NCBI GenBank assembly: GCA_020073345.1
Contig: JAIQFI010000013.1
Location: 1-64,000 of the forward strand
Length of the DNA: 64,000 bases
Origin: Terriglobia bacterium
GTDB lineage: Bacteria > Acidobacteriota > Terriglobia > Bryobacterales > Bryobacteraceae
Direction: 5' to 3'
The notes beneath the pieces are model-generated. The model was not told the origin of the DNA. It saw only the letters and a list, made by a program, of their open reading frames with translations, and ran no database searches. Shown piece by piece: positions 9,162 to 17,593 of this stretch (its first letter is position 1; every line of letters starts with the position of its first letter). The position numbers were made by a program, and so were the translations under genes.

Positions 9162-9599
9162 TCAATGTGGGGCCTCGCCGCGATGATTCTGCAGGAATTC
9201 CTGGTCAATGGGTTTACGGCCGAGGAAGCCCTCCTCGGTGCCGTGCCAGAAGCGGATCTGGTCCTCGCCCAGTTTCCAGCACAGGCACACGTCGCGGTCC
9301 TGATAGCGCGTCATAAAGTCCAGCAGGCCGATATCGAGGTCCTTGACCACCGCGCCGGCCTCCTCAATCTCGTCCAACGCCTCCTTGAGTGCGGTGATGC
9401 TGGTGTCACGGCGGGCTCGTATCGCCAGGACCTCGCTGGGATTGACCCGCGCCCCGCCGGAAGACCTAACGCGTTCGGTAGTGCGGTTCATGTGGTCCTG
9501 CGCTTTTTGAGATTCGGACTTGTGGAACAGAGCCTCGCGGAGATGACGCTCCACTTCAGGCAGGGCGCGCTGCGCTTCGGGCAGCGTGAAATAACGCAT
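9162..9599 (-). CDS. DUF2203 family protein
   Basis: The 145-residue protein matches the DUF2203 pattern: an N-terminal F-T-L-x-EA-x-x-x-LP start (YFTLPEAQRALPEVE), a helical hairpin, and the C-terminal signature KDLDIGLLDF ... VCLCWKLGEDQIRFWH ... GFLGRKPI. No enzyme activity is known for the family. It is cytosolic, with no signal or membrane segment. It lies 39 bp upstream of the DUF507 gene on the same strand and may share its promoter. Confidence 0.8.
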   Translation of the reverse strand: MRYFTLPEAQRALPEVERHLREALFHKSESQKAQDHMNRTTERVRSSGGARVNPSEVLAIRARRDTSITALKEALDEIEEAGAVVKDLDIGLLDFMTRYQDRDVCLCWKLGEDQIRFWHGTEEGFLGRKPIDQEFLQNHRGEAPH

Positions 9600-9615
9600 A
9601 AGTTCTAGTTTACGT

Positions 9616-9654
9616 GGTTGCAGTTTATGGTTGTAGTTTATGGTTGTAGTTTAT
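9616..9654. repeat. Three 13-bp tandem repeats at the end of the DUF2339 gene
   Basis: Units GGTTGCAGTTTAT (9616-9628), GGTTGTAGTTTAT (9629-9641) and GGTTGTAGTTTAT (9642-9654) run head to tail. The last unit contains the stop codon of the minus-strand DUF2339 gene, so unit number may change that protein's C-terminus. Likely replication slippage. Confidence 0.85.
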
Positions 9655-11666
9655 GTGGATGAGTCCGCTCTCAAGAGGCGATCCAGCACCGGCCGCAACC
9701 GCGAGTAGAGATAGGAGAGAGCCAGCAGCAGGACGCCCAGCGCAAGGAACGCCGTGATGCGGAACAGGCGTCCCAGTACCCACACGTCGACCAGGTACAG
9801 CTTCGCGACCACCAGGGCGACTAACGCCAGACCCAAAATGCGGTGGATCGCCCCCTGTTTTCGCACGCCGACCATCACCAGGATCACCGCGTAGATCGTC
9901 ATCATCACCGAGACCGCGACGATTTGGACGCTGCTTTGGTCCGCCGGTACGACGTTCCGGCTCACCCATCCACCGATTTCCAGACCAAGTCCGAAGAGCA
10001 AGACCGCGTGTCCGACGACATAGGCCACGGCGGCTTCCGACCGTTCTGTCAGGAATCGGGCTGCGAACCATAGCGCGGCGGTCGCGACGGCGAACGTCAG
10101 GAAGCGCGTGTTCACGACCGTGGAATATTCGGAGCCGCGCGAGTAAATGGAGATATCGAGAAGGAATAGGCGGACGAGCACCAGCGCCAGTACGATCCAA
10201 CAGCAGGCGCGCAGCCAATCGCTGCTGAAGCGGGTGGATAACCACGCTAACGCCGTTCCTTCGAGCGCCCAGGCGATGGTGACACGGAACCCCACGAACT
10301 GGATGGGAACCGCGAGTGTGACGAACGCGAGAGCAACGCCAATCGTCAAGGCCTTCGCCGCTGACGAGGCCTCGAAATTGCGCGCGAGCAGCAGGTGGAT
10401 CGCTCCGACGACGGCGGCCAGCAGACCCATGTACTCGTGATGCGCGAGGTTCAGCAGGCTATACGACGCTGCATAATACAGTGCGGCATTCGCGGCAATC
10501 AGGGCCAGTCCGGGAGCCCCATCCTGCACGCGCCACAGCGCCCACGCAAAGAAGAGGAGGAACGCAGCGGATATCGCCGCGAATGGGGCATCGGGGCTGT
10601 ACCAGGCCCAAAGCGGGAGCCAGAAACATCCGAGCGCCCAAATGGGCGCGACGGTCCAGGACCGGCGATAAGTAGTAGCAAGTCCTCCGACTGCGATCGG
10701 CAAGTTCCACCAGATGAAACGCGCTTGGTCGCGCCAAATGAGCGCCAAAGCGATCGCGGAGCCCAGTTGAAACACGGCCCAGAGCTCGGACCGCGTGGCG
10801 ATACTGAACTGTCCATAAAACGCGAACGCAAACACGGTGGCCACGGGACGATTCGCGTCGCCGAACCATTGGTTGAACCAGCCTGCGTAGAGGATGATGG
10901 TCGCAGCCGCGGCGATCGGTTCAAGTGCGCTCCAGCGCCGGATTCGTGCCAGCAGCAGGGCTCCGACGTTCAGCAGGAAGACGTAACCGAACAGAATCCA
11001 CGGATGATCCTCACCGGTGGAAAGTGCCGGTGGAGTCAAGTATCCTCCGACCAAAGCGAGCACGGCGATGGCTTGAGAGTTATAGAGTAGGGCGAGTCCT
11101 ACCGCGCCGCCGGTGATGCCGCCCATCGCGACAAATGCGAGACTTTGCGGCAGCAAATGGTACAGCATCGCGGCGGCGTAGATCGACAGATAAAGCAGTG
11201 CCAAACCTAGCCCGATGACTCCCTGCGCAAAAACGGTTTGTCCGCGTCGCCACACGCGATCGCCCGCCAGCAGTGAAATGATCCCGGCCGCGATGCCGAG
11301 CGCAACGCGAACGCCGGGTCCGAACCAATCGTTATCGACGCCATATTTGAACAGGAAGGCCGCGCCAAGCAAAAGCGTGAAGACCGCGATGCGGTTGATC
11401 CAGTTGAGGCCGAGAGTGGTTTCGAGGGGGACTGGTTCGGGTGAAGCCACCTGCGGGCTGGGGATCGGTGCGGGCGGATCGAATCGTGGGAGCGGGGGAG
11501 GCGTCATGATGGGCTCCACGTTCTGCTCCGCAGGAGGCTCGCTCGTACCGTGCGATTCCAGCGCGCGCACTCGCTCTTCCAATTCGCGTTGGCGGCGAAT
11601 CAGTTGTGCCAATGCTTCGGAAAGGACTTCCAGCCGCTGGTCTCGTTCATCGGGGGGTGCCGGCAC
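9651..11666 (-). CDS. DUF2339 multi-pass membrane protein
   Basis: The 671-residue protein starts with a charged coiled-coil-like segment (residues about 8-42, rich in Glu/Arg/Leu), then a Pro-rich linker, then about 18-20 hydrophobic segments to the end. This is the architecture of DUF2339 membrane proteins, whose function is unknown. The start is a GTG at 11666. The gene is divergent from the DUF1844 gene with only 24 bp between starts. The 3' end overlaps a 13-bp tandem repeat. Confidence 0.75.
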   Translation of the reverse strand: MPAPPDERDQRLEVLSEALAQLIRRQRELEERVRALESHGTSEPPAEQNVEPIMTPPPLPRFDPPAPIPSPQVASPEPVPLETTLGLNWINRIAVFTLLLGAAFLFKYGVDNDWFGPGVRVALGIAAGIISLLAGDRVWRRGQTVFAQGVIGLGLALLYLSIYAAAMLYHLLPQSLAFVAMGGITGGAVGLALLYNSQAIAVLALVGGYLTPPALSTGEDHPWILFGYVFLLNVGALLLARIRRWSALEPIAAAATIILYAGWFNQWFGDANRPVATVFAFAFYGQFSIATRSELWAVFQLGSAIALALIWRDQARFIWWNLPIAVGGLATTYRRSWTVAPIWALGCFWLPLWAWYSPDAPFAAISAAFLLFFAWALWRVQDGAPGLALIAANAALYYAASYSLLNLAHHEYMGLLAAVVGAIHLLLARNFEASSAAKALTIGVALAFVTLAVPIQFVGFRVTIAWALEGTALAWLSTRFSSDWLRACCWIVLALVLVRLFLLDISIYSRGSEYSTVVNTRFLTFAVATAALWFAARFLTERSEAAVAYVVGHAVLLFGLGLEIGGWVSRNVVPADQSSVQIVAVSVMMTIYAVILVMVGVRKQGAIHRILGLALVALVVAKLYLVDVWVLGRLFRITAFLALGVLLLALSYLYSRLRPVLDRLLRADSST

Positions 11667-11690
11667 TGTTTACACTATAGATATAAACGT

Positions 11691-12002
11691 ATGTCTGATT
11701 CCGGCATGCCCCTTCCCCCGCCGACCTTCGAATTCCTGGTGTTTTCTCTCAAGATGCAGGCGGAGTTGCGACTGGGCCTGCTGAAGATGGGAGAGGAAAT
11801 GGATGACGCGCCGGACCTGCCGGCGGCTCGCCACGCGATCGATATGCTCGGGATGCTGGCGGAAAAGACCCGCGGCAATCTGAGCGTTGAAGAACAGAGA
11901 CTGATCGAAAACTCGCTGACCGAGCTGCGGTTCCGCTTCGTACAAGTCAGCGAAAGCGCTCCGAAACCAGCATCCGGGGAAAAATCGCCAGCCGCCGAAT
12001 GA
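11691..12002 (+). CDS. DUF1844 family protein
   Basis: The 103-residue protein matches DUF1844: PPPTFEFLVFSLKMQAELRLG near the start, then a helical stretch with ARHAIDMLGMLAEKTRGNL and EEQRLIENSLTELRFRFV. The frame is open further upstream, but the ATG at 11691 fits the family length. The family's role is unknown. Its stop overlaps the start of the next gene (ATGA at 11999-12002), showing translational coupling with the hydrolase and then ribF. Confidence 0.8.
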   Translation: MSDSGMPLPPPTFEFLVFSLKMQAELRLGLLKMGEEMDDAPDLPAARHAIDMLGMLAEKTRGNLSVEEQRLIENSLTELRFRFVQVSESAPKPASGEKSPAAE

Positions 12003-12784
12003 GCATACCCGCTATTAAGATCACCGTGCTCGGGTCGGGTACCAGCTCCGGGGTTCCCACTATCGGTTGCACCTGTGAGGTATGCTCGTCCTCCGATCCG
12101 CGCGATAAACGCCTGCGTCCTTCCATCCTGTTGCAGTATGACGGGCGCAACGTGGTTGTGGACACCACGCCCGACTTCCGCCAGCAAGTGCTGCGCGCCG
12201 GGCTCAGCCGCCTGGATGCGATCCTCTACACCCATGCGCACGCCGATCATATTCTCGGGCTGGATGACGTCCGTCCCTTTAATTTCCGGCAGCGCGAAAA
12301 CATTCCAGTGTATGGCACCGAAGACACGCTGGCGGCGCTGCAGCGCGTGTTCTGCTACGCGTTTGACGAAAAAGTCGAATCCATGGTTCCCAAGCTGGAT
12401 TTGCGGCGGATGGACGGGACGCCGTTTGAGGTGTTCGGCGTCGAATTTGCTCCCATCCGCGTGGTGCACGGAAAAGGCACCGTTTACGGCTTCCGGTTCG
12501 GGGCGGCGGCCTATCTGACGGATCACAGCGAGATTCCGGAGGAGTCGAAGGCGCAGCTGCAAGGGCTCGATGTTCTGTTCCTGGATGCCCTTCGGCACCG
12601 GCCGCATCCCACGCACACGACCTTGGCGCGCGCCGTGGAACTGGTGGAAGAGCTGCAGCCGAAACGCGCGTTTTTCACCCACATGTGTCATGACCTGCAG
12701 CATGAACGCACCGAGGCGACTCTTCCGCCTCACGCCCGACTGGCCTACGACGGGCTGGAGATCGACGTGGAGGCGATTGCGTGA
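11999..12784 (+). CDS. PhnP-like metallo-beta-lactamase-fold hydrolase
   Basis: The 261-residue protein has the metal-binding signature THAHADHILGLDD (about residues 78-90) and further His/Asp ligands (VVHGKG, LTDHSE, FTHMCHD). The N-terminus LGSGTSSGVPTIGC.CEVC is typical of PhnP-like phosphodiesterases, which hydrolyse cyclic phosphates such as 1,2-cyclic phosphoribose. No phosphonate-lyase genes are nearby, so the substrate here is open; a general cyclic-nucleotide or phosphodiesterase role is possible. It overlaps DUF1844 upstream and ribF downstream by 4 bp each, so the three form one operon. Confidence 0.85.
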   Translation: MSIPAIKITVLGSGTSSGVPTIGCTCEVCSSSDPRDKRLRPSILLQYDGRNVVVDTTPDFRQQVLRAGLSRLDAILYTHAHADHILGLDDVRPFNFRQRENIPVYGTEDTLAALQRVFCYAFDEKVESMVPKLDLRRMDGTPFEVFGVEFAPIRVVHGKGTVYGFRFGAAAYLTDHSEIPEESKAQLQGLDVLFLDALRHRPHPTHTTLARAVELVEELQPKRAFFTHMCHDLQHERTEATLPPHARLAYDGLEIDVEAIA

Positions 12785-13746
12785 TTGGACGAAACCTGAT
12801 CGCGCGTAACCTTGAACAGGCCACCGGCTTCAAACCGTGCGTCCTGACCATCGGGAACTTTGACGGCGTGCACCTGGCGCATCGCAGATTGCTGCGCGCG
12901 GCTACGGACGCTGCCGGTAATGCCGGTCTTCGGCCCGCGGTGCTGATGTTCGATCCCCATCCGTCTTGCGTGGTGGCCCCGGAGCGCGCTCCGCGATTGC
13001 TGACTTCGCTCGAGGAACGCAGTGAGCTGATTCGGGGGGAGGGAATCGAACACATCTTAATACAGCCTTTCACAGCGGAACTGTCCCGGCTCACACCCGA
13101 GGAGTTCGCGACTAAGTTCCTGCGCGATGGATTGGGCGCGCGGATCGTGATCGTCGGCGAAAACTTCAGGTTCGGGTGCAAGCAAGCGGGCGATACGCGG
13201 ACGCTCAAGGAGTTGGGCGCGCGGTTGGGGTTCGAGGTTCAGCTGCTCGAAACGGTGAGGTGGCGGGGCCGGCACGTATCCTCCGGGGAAGTCCGCAAGC
13301 TGGTGGCTGCCGGCGACGCGGGGATCGCGGCACGCCTGCTGGAGCGTCCTTATGCGATTTCGGGCGACATCGTGCACGGACATGGGATCGGGTCGAAGCA
13401 GACCGTCCCGACGCTGAACCTTCGCACGGATGCCCAAGTGATCCCGGCGCGGGGAGTGTACATCACGCGAACAAGCGATCTCGATGGCGCGCGGCGGTGG
13501 AACTCGATCACCAACATCGGTTATCGGCCGACATTCGGCAGCGACGATGTTCTCTCGATCGAGACGTTCTTGCTCGATCCGCTGGAGGGCGCGCCGCCGG
13601 AGAGAATCCGCCTCGAGTTTCTGCGGCGGGTTCGAGATGAACGGAAATTCGAGAGTCCCGAGGCGCTGAAGGCGCAAATTCTGCGCGATGTTGGCCGCGC
13701 GAAAGCGTATTTCCGCCGCTTGAAGGGGCGGGATATTTCGCTCTAG
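12781..13746 (+). CDS. ribF: Bifunctional riboflavin kinase/FAD synthetase
   Basis: RibF phosphorylates riboflavin to FMN and adenylates FMN to FAD. The N-terminal nucleotidyltransferase part shows TIGNFDGVHLAHRRLL (about residues 21-36) and GENFRFGCKQAGD. The C-terminal flavokinase part shows GDIVHGHGIGSKQTVPTLNL and the ITNIGYRPTFG...SIETFLLD motif. The 321-residue length is normal. The start is a GTG overlapping the preceding stop (GTGA), the end of a DUF1844-hydrolase-ribF operon. The 3' ends of ribF and the methyltransferase overlap by 4 bp in convergent orientation. Confidence 0.95.
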   Translation: MIGRNLIARNLEQATGFKPCVLTIGNFDGVHLAHRRLLRAATDAAGNAGLRPAVLMFDPHPSCVVAPERAPRLLTSLEERSELIRGEGIEHILIQPFTAELSRLTPEEFATKFLRDGLGARIVIVGENFRFGCKQAGDTRTLKELGARLGFEVQLLETVRWRGRHVSSGEVRKLVAAGDAGIAARLLERPYAISGDIVHGHGIGSKQTVPTLNLRTDAQVIPARGVYITRTSDLDGARRWNSITNIGYRPTFGSDDVLSIETFLLDPLEGAPPERIRLEFLRRVRDERKFESPEALKAQILRDVGRAKAYFRRLKGRDISL

Positions 13747-14945
13747 TCGAGGGTGATGGGAGAAAGCGCTCTACGGGTCTTGGTCTCGTATGACCAAAAC
13801 GCGACTTGCACTCCGAGTTCCCGGCAGTCTGCTGTATCGGTGGACTGCCAGGCCTTGTCGAGTTCAAAGCGGATGAATCGGTCGGTTCCGTTCCAGGCCG
13901 CGCTGGGAATCATTTGCGTATAAGTGTGTTCTCCCGGCGTTGGGTAGCCAATGCTGGGTAAGGAACACCCGCCTATGGTTGCGTGAAGTTGTATCGGGCC
14001 GAGAGCCTTCAGAATCGACTCGGGTAGGACGAACTTAAAAGAAAGCCTGGTTCCGGAAGTCCGGCTTGGCAGGCGCACGGAAAACACTCGTTCCGTCCAG
14101 CGCCAACTGCCATTTTCCAAGGCATGCCACCCGGCGGCGAGATCAAAATCCGTCCACGGATCGGGAAGTTTGCTGCGGAGCGCGCAATACGCCCGCTGAT
14201 CCCTATCCCCGCGGGTTGGGTCCGAGCCGCTGGAGCATCCTGTGGTGCTGTAGTCACACAGCTGCCAACCAGTGCGGTCGAGCAAGCGCCGGAGTCCTGT
14301 TTCGGAAAAGATCCAATAGTTGGAGGAGTCGTTGTTCGTTTCTTCCGTGTCCACCAGGTAAGCGACGGGATCGTTCGCGATCGGCGTTCCGCCCGACGTA
14401 ACCTGGGCGATGCGCGTGCTCAGAACGCAGTACCGGAGGTGCCGCGCTAGTGTTTCCAGAAAGTGGAATGGATTCTTGAGATGGTACAGTACTCCCAGAC
14501 ACATCCCCAATCCGTAGGTGTCGTGTTTCAGATCCAGGCCGGCATCCAAGTCACAGATCTCCAGTTCCACGGAGGAACTTAATTCAGCGTGCAAAGTCCT
14601 GAATCCCAAAGTGCGGTTGTAGTTTGTCGGGGGATGATCGAAGGCCTTCACGGTGGAGCCCATGGACTCAAGAAAAAACGACAGCGCGCCGTCGCCGCAA
14701 CCGATGTCGAGCACCGGGGAACTGCCGGCCAGAGCCAGCAGGTCCCGCCGCTCCTCCCTGAGCATCGCGTTCAGGATGGGAAAGACTTCGAGTGTGGTGT
14801 ATGGATACCATTCGAACTCCCGCGCCACGCGGTTCTTGACGATCTCCAGCCGCCGGGAAAACCGTGCGGCAGCTTCGGCCAGATCGCGGATTTCGGTCGT
14901 CTTGGCGGCCAGCATCTCGTACTTCCGATGGTACAACCGGCACAT
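13743..14945 (-). CDS. SAM-dependent methyltransferase with an extra C-terminal domain
   Basis: Residues about 70-190 form a class I methyltransferase fold: PVLDIGCGDGALSFFLESMG is the SAM loop and MCLGVLYHLKNPFHFLETL resembles the CmoB/DUF1698 signature. A C-terminal region of about 150 residues (from near residue 250) looks all-beta, with SVRLPSRTSGTRLSFKFVLP, and is not part of the core fold. Similar tails occur in proteins linked to polysaccharide or tRNA modification, so the substrate cannot be named. ATG start at 14945, divergent from the aldolase 38 bp away. Confidence 0.7.
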   Translation of the reverse strand: MCRLYHRKYEMLAAKTTEIRDLAEAAARFSRRLEIVKNRVAREFEWYPYTTLEVFPILNAMLREERRDLLALAGSSPVLDIGCGDGALSFFLESMGSTVKAFDHPPTNYNRTLGFRTLHAELSSSVELEICDLDAGLDLKHDTYGLGMCLGVLYHLKNPFHFLETLARHLRYCVLSTRIAQVTSGGTPIANDPVAYLVDTEETNNDSSNYWIFSETGLRRLLDRTGWQLCDYSTTGCSSGSDPTRGDRDQRAYCALRSKLPDPWTDFDLAAGWHALENGSWRWTERVFSVRLPSRTSGTRLSFKFVLPESILKALGPIQLHATIGGCSLPSIGYPTPGEHTYTQMIPSAAWNGTDRFIRFELDKAWQSTDTADCRELGVQVAFWSYETKTRRALSPITLD

Positions 14946-14983
14946 CCGCCCGAACCATCTGGCGGGTCGGTAAGATAAGAAGC

Positions 14984-15988
14984 ATGTCTCTCTCAGCAGG
15001 AAAGTTGAAGCACTTGAAAGCGCTTTCGAACAAGGACGGGGTCATCGCCGCGGCCGCGATGGACCAGCGCGGGAGCTTGCAAAAGTCGATTGCGAGCGCG
15101 AAAGGCGTCGACGTGAAGGCGGTCACGCCGGCGATGATGTCCGAGTTCAAGACTGCGGTGGTAAAGGTGCTGACGCCGCACGCGTCGGCCATCCTGCTCG
15201 ATCCCGAATACGGTCTGGATGCCGCCAAGGCACGCGCATCGAACGCGGGTCTGCTGCTGGCCTACGAAGAAAGCGGATACGACAATACCAAGCCCGGCCG
15301 CCTGCCGGACCTGCTGCCGCACGTTTCGGCCAAGCGCATCGCCGATTGGGGCGCGAATGCCGTGAAGATTCTGATCTACTACACGCCCTTCGACGATCCT
15401 GGCGTCAACGATATCAAGCACGCGTTTATCGAGCGCATCGGTGCGGAGTGTGAGTTCCACCAAATCCCCTTCTTCCTGGAATTCGTGGGTTACGATCCCA
15501 AGGGCGGGAACGAGAAAGGCCTGGAGTTCGCCAAGATCAAGCCGCAGGTGGTGATCGGGAGCATGAAGGAGTTCACGAAACCGCAGTACCGCGTGGATGT
15601 TCTGAAGGTGGAAGTGCCGGTAAATGCGGAGTTCGTCGAGGGAAGCGCGGTTTACAAAGGCGAGAAGGCGTATACGCGCGCTGAGGCGCTGGCGTATTAC
15701 CGGCAAGGCGCGGAGGTCGCGACCAAGCCGTTCATCTACCTGAGCGCCGGGGTCAGCAACCAGCAATTTGTCGAAAGTCTGAGCATGGCCAAGGAAGCCG
15801 GCACCGATTTTTCTGGTGTCCTGTGCGGCCGCGCGACGTGGAAAGAGGGCATGCCGATCTACGCCACCAAGGGCGTAAAGGCGCTCGAGGACTGGCTTTC
15901 GACTGAGGGCGTGAAGAACATCAACGCCGTCAACGACGCCCTGAAGGGCGCCACGCCCTGGAGCAAGAAGATGGGCGTCGCGGCGTAA
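14984..15988 (+). CDS. Class I aldolase, tagatose-1,6-bisphosphate aldolase (LacD) family
   Basis: The 334-residue protein resembles LacD-type class I aldolases, which split ketose bisphosphates to glyceraldehyde-3-phosphate and dihydroxyacetone phosphate through a Schiff-base lysine. Seen are AAAMDQRGSL near the N-terminus, LLDPEYGL, VKILIYYTPFDD, IPFFLEFVGYD, VDVLKVEVPVN (with the likely Schiff-base Lys) and FIYLSAGVSNQQF. The frame is open upstream, but the ATG at 14984 fits the family. No lactose or tagatose genes are near, so it may serve glycolysis. It is followed by the two BlaI-type operators of the next operon. Confidence 0.85.
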   Translation: MSLSAGKLKHLKALSNKDGVIAAAAMDQRGSLQKSIASAKGVDVKAVTPAMMSEFKTAVVKVLTPHASAILLDPEYGLDAAKARASNAGLLLAYEESGYDNTKPGRLPDLLPHVSAKRIADWGANAVKILIYYTPFDDPGVNDIKHAFIERIGAECEFHQIPFFLEFVGYDPKGGNEKGLEFAKIKPQVVIGSMKEFTKPQYRVDVLKVEVPVNAEFVEGSAVYKGEKAYTRAEALAYYRQGAEVATKPFIYLSAGVSNQQFVESLSMAKEAGTDFSGVLCGRATWKEGMPIYATKGVKALEDWLSTEGVKNINAVNDALKGATPWSKKMGVAA

Positions 15989-15997
15989 GCAAGTCCT

Positions 15998-16011
15998 GCT
16001 AAGAAATTAGC
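15998..16011. promoter_or_regulatory. BlaI-type operator 1
   Basis: GCTAA GAAA TTAGC is a perfect 5-bp inverted repeat with a 4-bp centre, just upstream of the likely -35 box (TTGACA, 16012-16017). It has the same arms and spacing as operator 2, 35 bp downstream. Binding by the adjacent BlaI-like protein is inferred. Confidence 0.75.
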
Positions 16012-16040
16012 TTGACAGGCGCGCGGCATCATGCTAAATA
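16012..16040 (+). promoter_or_regulatory. Likely sigma-70 promoter of the BlaI/M56 operon
   Basis: TTGACA (16012-16017) and TAAATA (16035-16040) are spaced by 17 bp, a good -35/-10 pair. Operator 2 covers the -10 box, so a repressor would block polymerase. The start codon at 16047 lies just downstream, which implies a nearly leaderless transcript. Confidence 0.6.
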
Positions 16041-16049
16041 ATTAGCATG
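16030..16049. promoter_or_regulatory. BlaI-type operator 2 over the -10 box and start codon
   Basis: CATGCTAA ATAA TTAGCATG is a perfect 8-bp inverted repeat with a 4-bp centre. It covers the -10 box and includes the ATG of the regulator gene at 16047, fitting tight autorepression. Confidence 0.8.
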
Positions 16050-16439
16050 ACTGATTCTGGCACAACGGGATTGAGCCGCCGCGAACGCCAGATCCTGGAT
16101 ATCCTCTACAGCCGGGGTCGCGCGACGGCGGCCGAGATCCTGGCAGCTCTTCCCGATCCTCCCAGCTACTCCGCCGCGCGGGCGCTCCTGCGGATCCTGG
16201 AGCAGAAGGGCCACATCCGGCACGAGTCCGACGGCCCGCGTTACGTGTTCCTGCCCAAAGTCTCACGGCAGAAGGCGCGCACCAGCGCCCTCAAACATAT
16301 GCTCACCACTTTTTTTGACGGATCTGCCGCGGAGGCTGCTGCCGCCCTGGTAGACGGATCCGCCGCGAAACTTTCGTCCGAGGAACTAGACCGACTGCAA
16401 GCCCTCATCGACCGAGCCCGCAAGGAGACCAAATCATGA
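16047..16439 (+). CDS. BlaI/MecI/CopY-family repressor
   Basis: The 130-residue protein has the BlaI winged-helix domain: LSRRERQILDILYSRG, ATAAEILAALPDPPSYSAAR, LRILEQKGHIRHESDGPRYVF (about residues 9-70), then a C-terminal dimer helix region. In this family a partner membrane protease usually cleaves the repressor to turn genes on. The two inverted repeats upstream suggest it represses its own operon. It overlaps the M56 gene by 4 bp (ATGA), so the pair is translationally coupled. The effector is unknown; no beta-lactamase gene is nearby. Confidence 0.92.
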   Translation: MTDSGTTGLSRRERQILDILYSRGRATAAEILAALPDPPSYSAARALLRILEQKGHIRHESDGPRYVFLPKVSRQKARTSALKHMLTTFFDGSAAEAAAALVDGSAAKLSSEELDRLQALIDRARKETKS

Positions 16440-17593
16440 CGAATCTCATCCTGACCGCTGCCCTCAAAGGGACCATCGTACTTGGCGCTGCCTGGATTGC
16501 CACGGCGCTGCTGCGTGCACGTTCGGCCGACCTGCGGCATCGCATCTGGCTGGCGGCCTTTATCGCGATGGCGCTGCTCGTTGTGCCGGTTTCCGTGCCG
16601 CAGACTTTGCGCATGACGATTGATGCGAACGCCGCTGCTCCCGGAACTGTATCGGTTGCAGCGCGCTCGTTACCCTCGTTCGCGCTTGTTTGGTCTGTGG
16701 TTGCAGCATTACTGTTGCTGCGGTGGGGATTGGGTGTCCTGCGGCTATTTCGAATCACGCGGCAGGCCGGATCGGCTGGCGCCGTGCTGGTGAGTCCAAC
16801 GATTCAAACCCCCATGACCTGGGGCGCGATCCGCCCGGTGATCCTGGTGCCGGCGTACGTCGAGGATTGGCCCACCGAGCAACGCGAGGTTGTTATCCGC
16901 CACGAGCGTGCCCACATCGAACGGCGCGACTGGCTGTGGCAAGCGTTCGCGCAGATCATGACTGCTGTGTTCTGGTTTCATCCTCTGGTGTGGCTGGCCG
17001 CGGTGCGATTGCGCCAGGAAGCCGAACACGCCGCCGACGATGCAACCCTGGCGACCGGCGTCCAGGCTCCCGATTATGCCGACCGCCTGATGGCGGTAGC
17101 GCGGCAGTTATCGGGGCGCTCGCCGGCGCCTGCGGCCGTCGCAGGTGTGGCGATGGTCCGCCAACCCGCGCTGACGTCGCGCATTGCGGCGATTCTGGAT
17201 TCCGGCCGCATCCGCACGGGCGCAAGTGTTGGCGCGCGGATCGGAGTGGTGCTGGCAGCGGTGGCATTGCTGGTCCCGTTGAGCGCGTTTCAAAATCGCA
17301 ACGTGTATCGCGCCGGAGTGGATGGAGTGACGGCTCCGTCGGTGACTTACAAAGTCAACCCGAGCTACACGCCGGAAGCGAAGGAAGCCAAGATTCAGGG
17401 AACCGTCGTGATTACTGCAGTTGTTACTGCCACGGGCCGCGCGGACGATATCAAAGTTACGCAGTCCCTGGATCCCGGTCTGGAGGCGAATACCCTTGCT
17501 GCCGTAAGCCAGTGGCTGTTCAAACCAGGCACAAAGGACGGCCAGCCCGTGGATGTCGCCGTGACGATCGAGATCAACTTCAAACTGCTGTAG
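16436..17593 (+). CDS. M56 (BlaR1-like) membrane peptidase with a C-terminal TonB domain
   Basis: The 385-residue protein has membrane segments near residues 9-27, 37-55 and 82-104, then the zinc-protease motif HERAH (156-160) with a downstream EAEHAADDATL ligand segment, as in BlaR1. In place of the penicillin-binding sensor, the C-terminus (about 310-385) is a TonB-type domain (KVNPSYTPEAKEAKIQGTVV ... LFKPGTKDGQPVDVAV). M56 proteins with TonB tails are common in Acidobacteriota. The likely role is to sense an envelope signal and cleave the BlaI partner. It converges with the symporter gene by a 14-bp overlap. Confidence 0.85.
   Translation: MTNLILTAALKGTIVLGAAWIATALLRARSADLRHRIWLAAFIAMALLVVPVSVPQTLRMTIDANAAAPGTVSVAARSLPSFALVWSVVAALLLLRWGLGVLRLFRITRQAGSAGAVLVSPTIQTPMTWGAIRPVILVPAYVEDWPTEQREVVIRHERAHIERRDWLWQAFAQIMTAVFWFHPLVWLAAVRLRQEAEHAADDATLATGVQAPDYADRLMAVARQLSGRSPAPAAVAGVAMVRQPALTSRIAAILDSGRIRTGASVGARIGVVLAAVALLVPLSAFQNRNVYRAGVDGVTAPSVTYKVNPSYTPEAKEAKIQGTVVITAVVTATGRADDIKVTQSLDPGLEANTLAAVSQWLFKPGTKDGQPVDVAVTIEINFKLL

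Noticed and set aside
7203-9608. 801-codon open frame on the plus strand
   Set aside because: It lies antisense to the kinase, DUF507 and DUF2203 genes, whose family motifs are clear; it has no motifs of its own and is a GC-driven shadow frame.
10395-11090. 231-codon plus-strand frame
   Set aside because: Antisense to the DUF2339 membrane gene, with no recognisable features.
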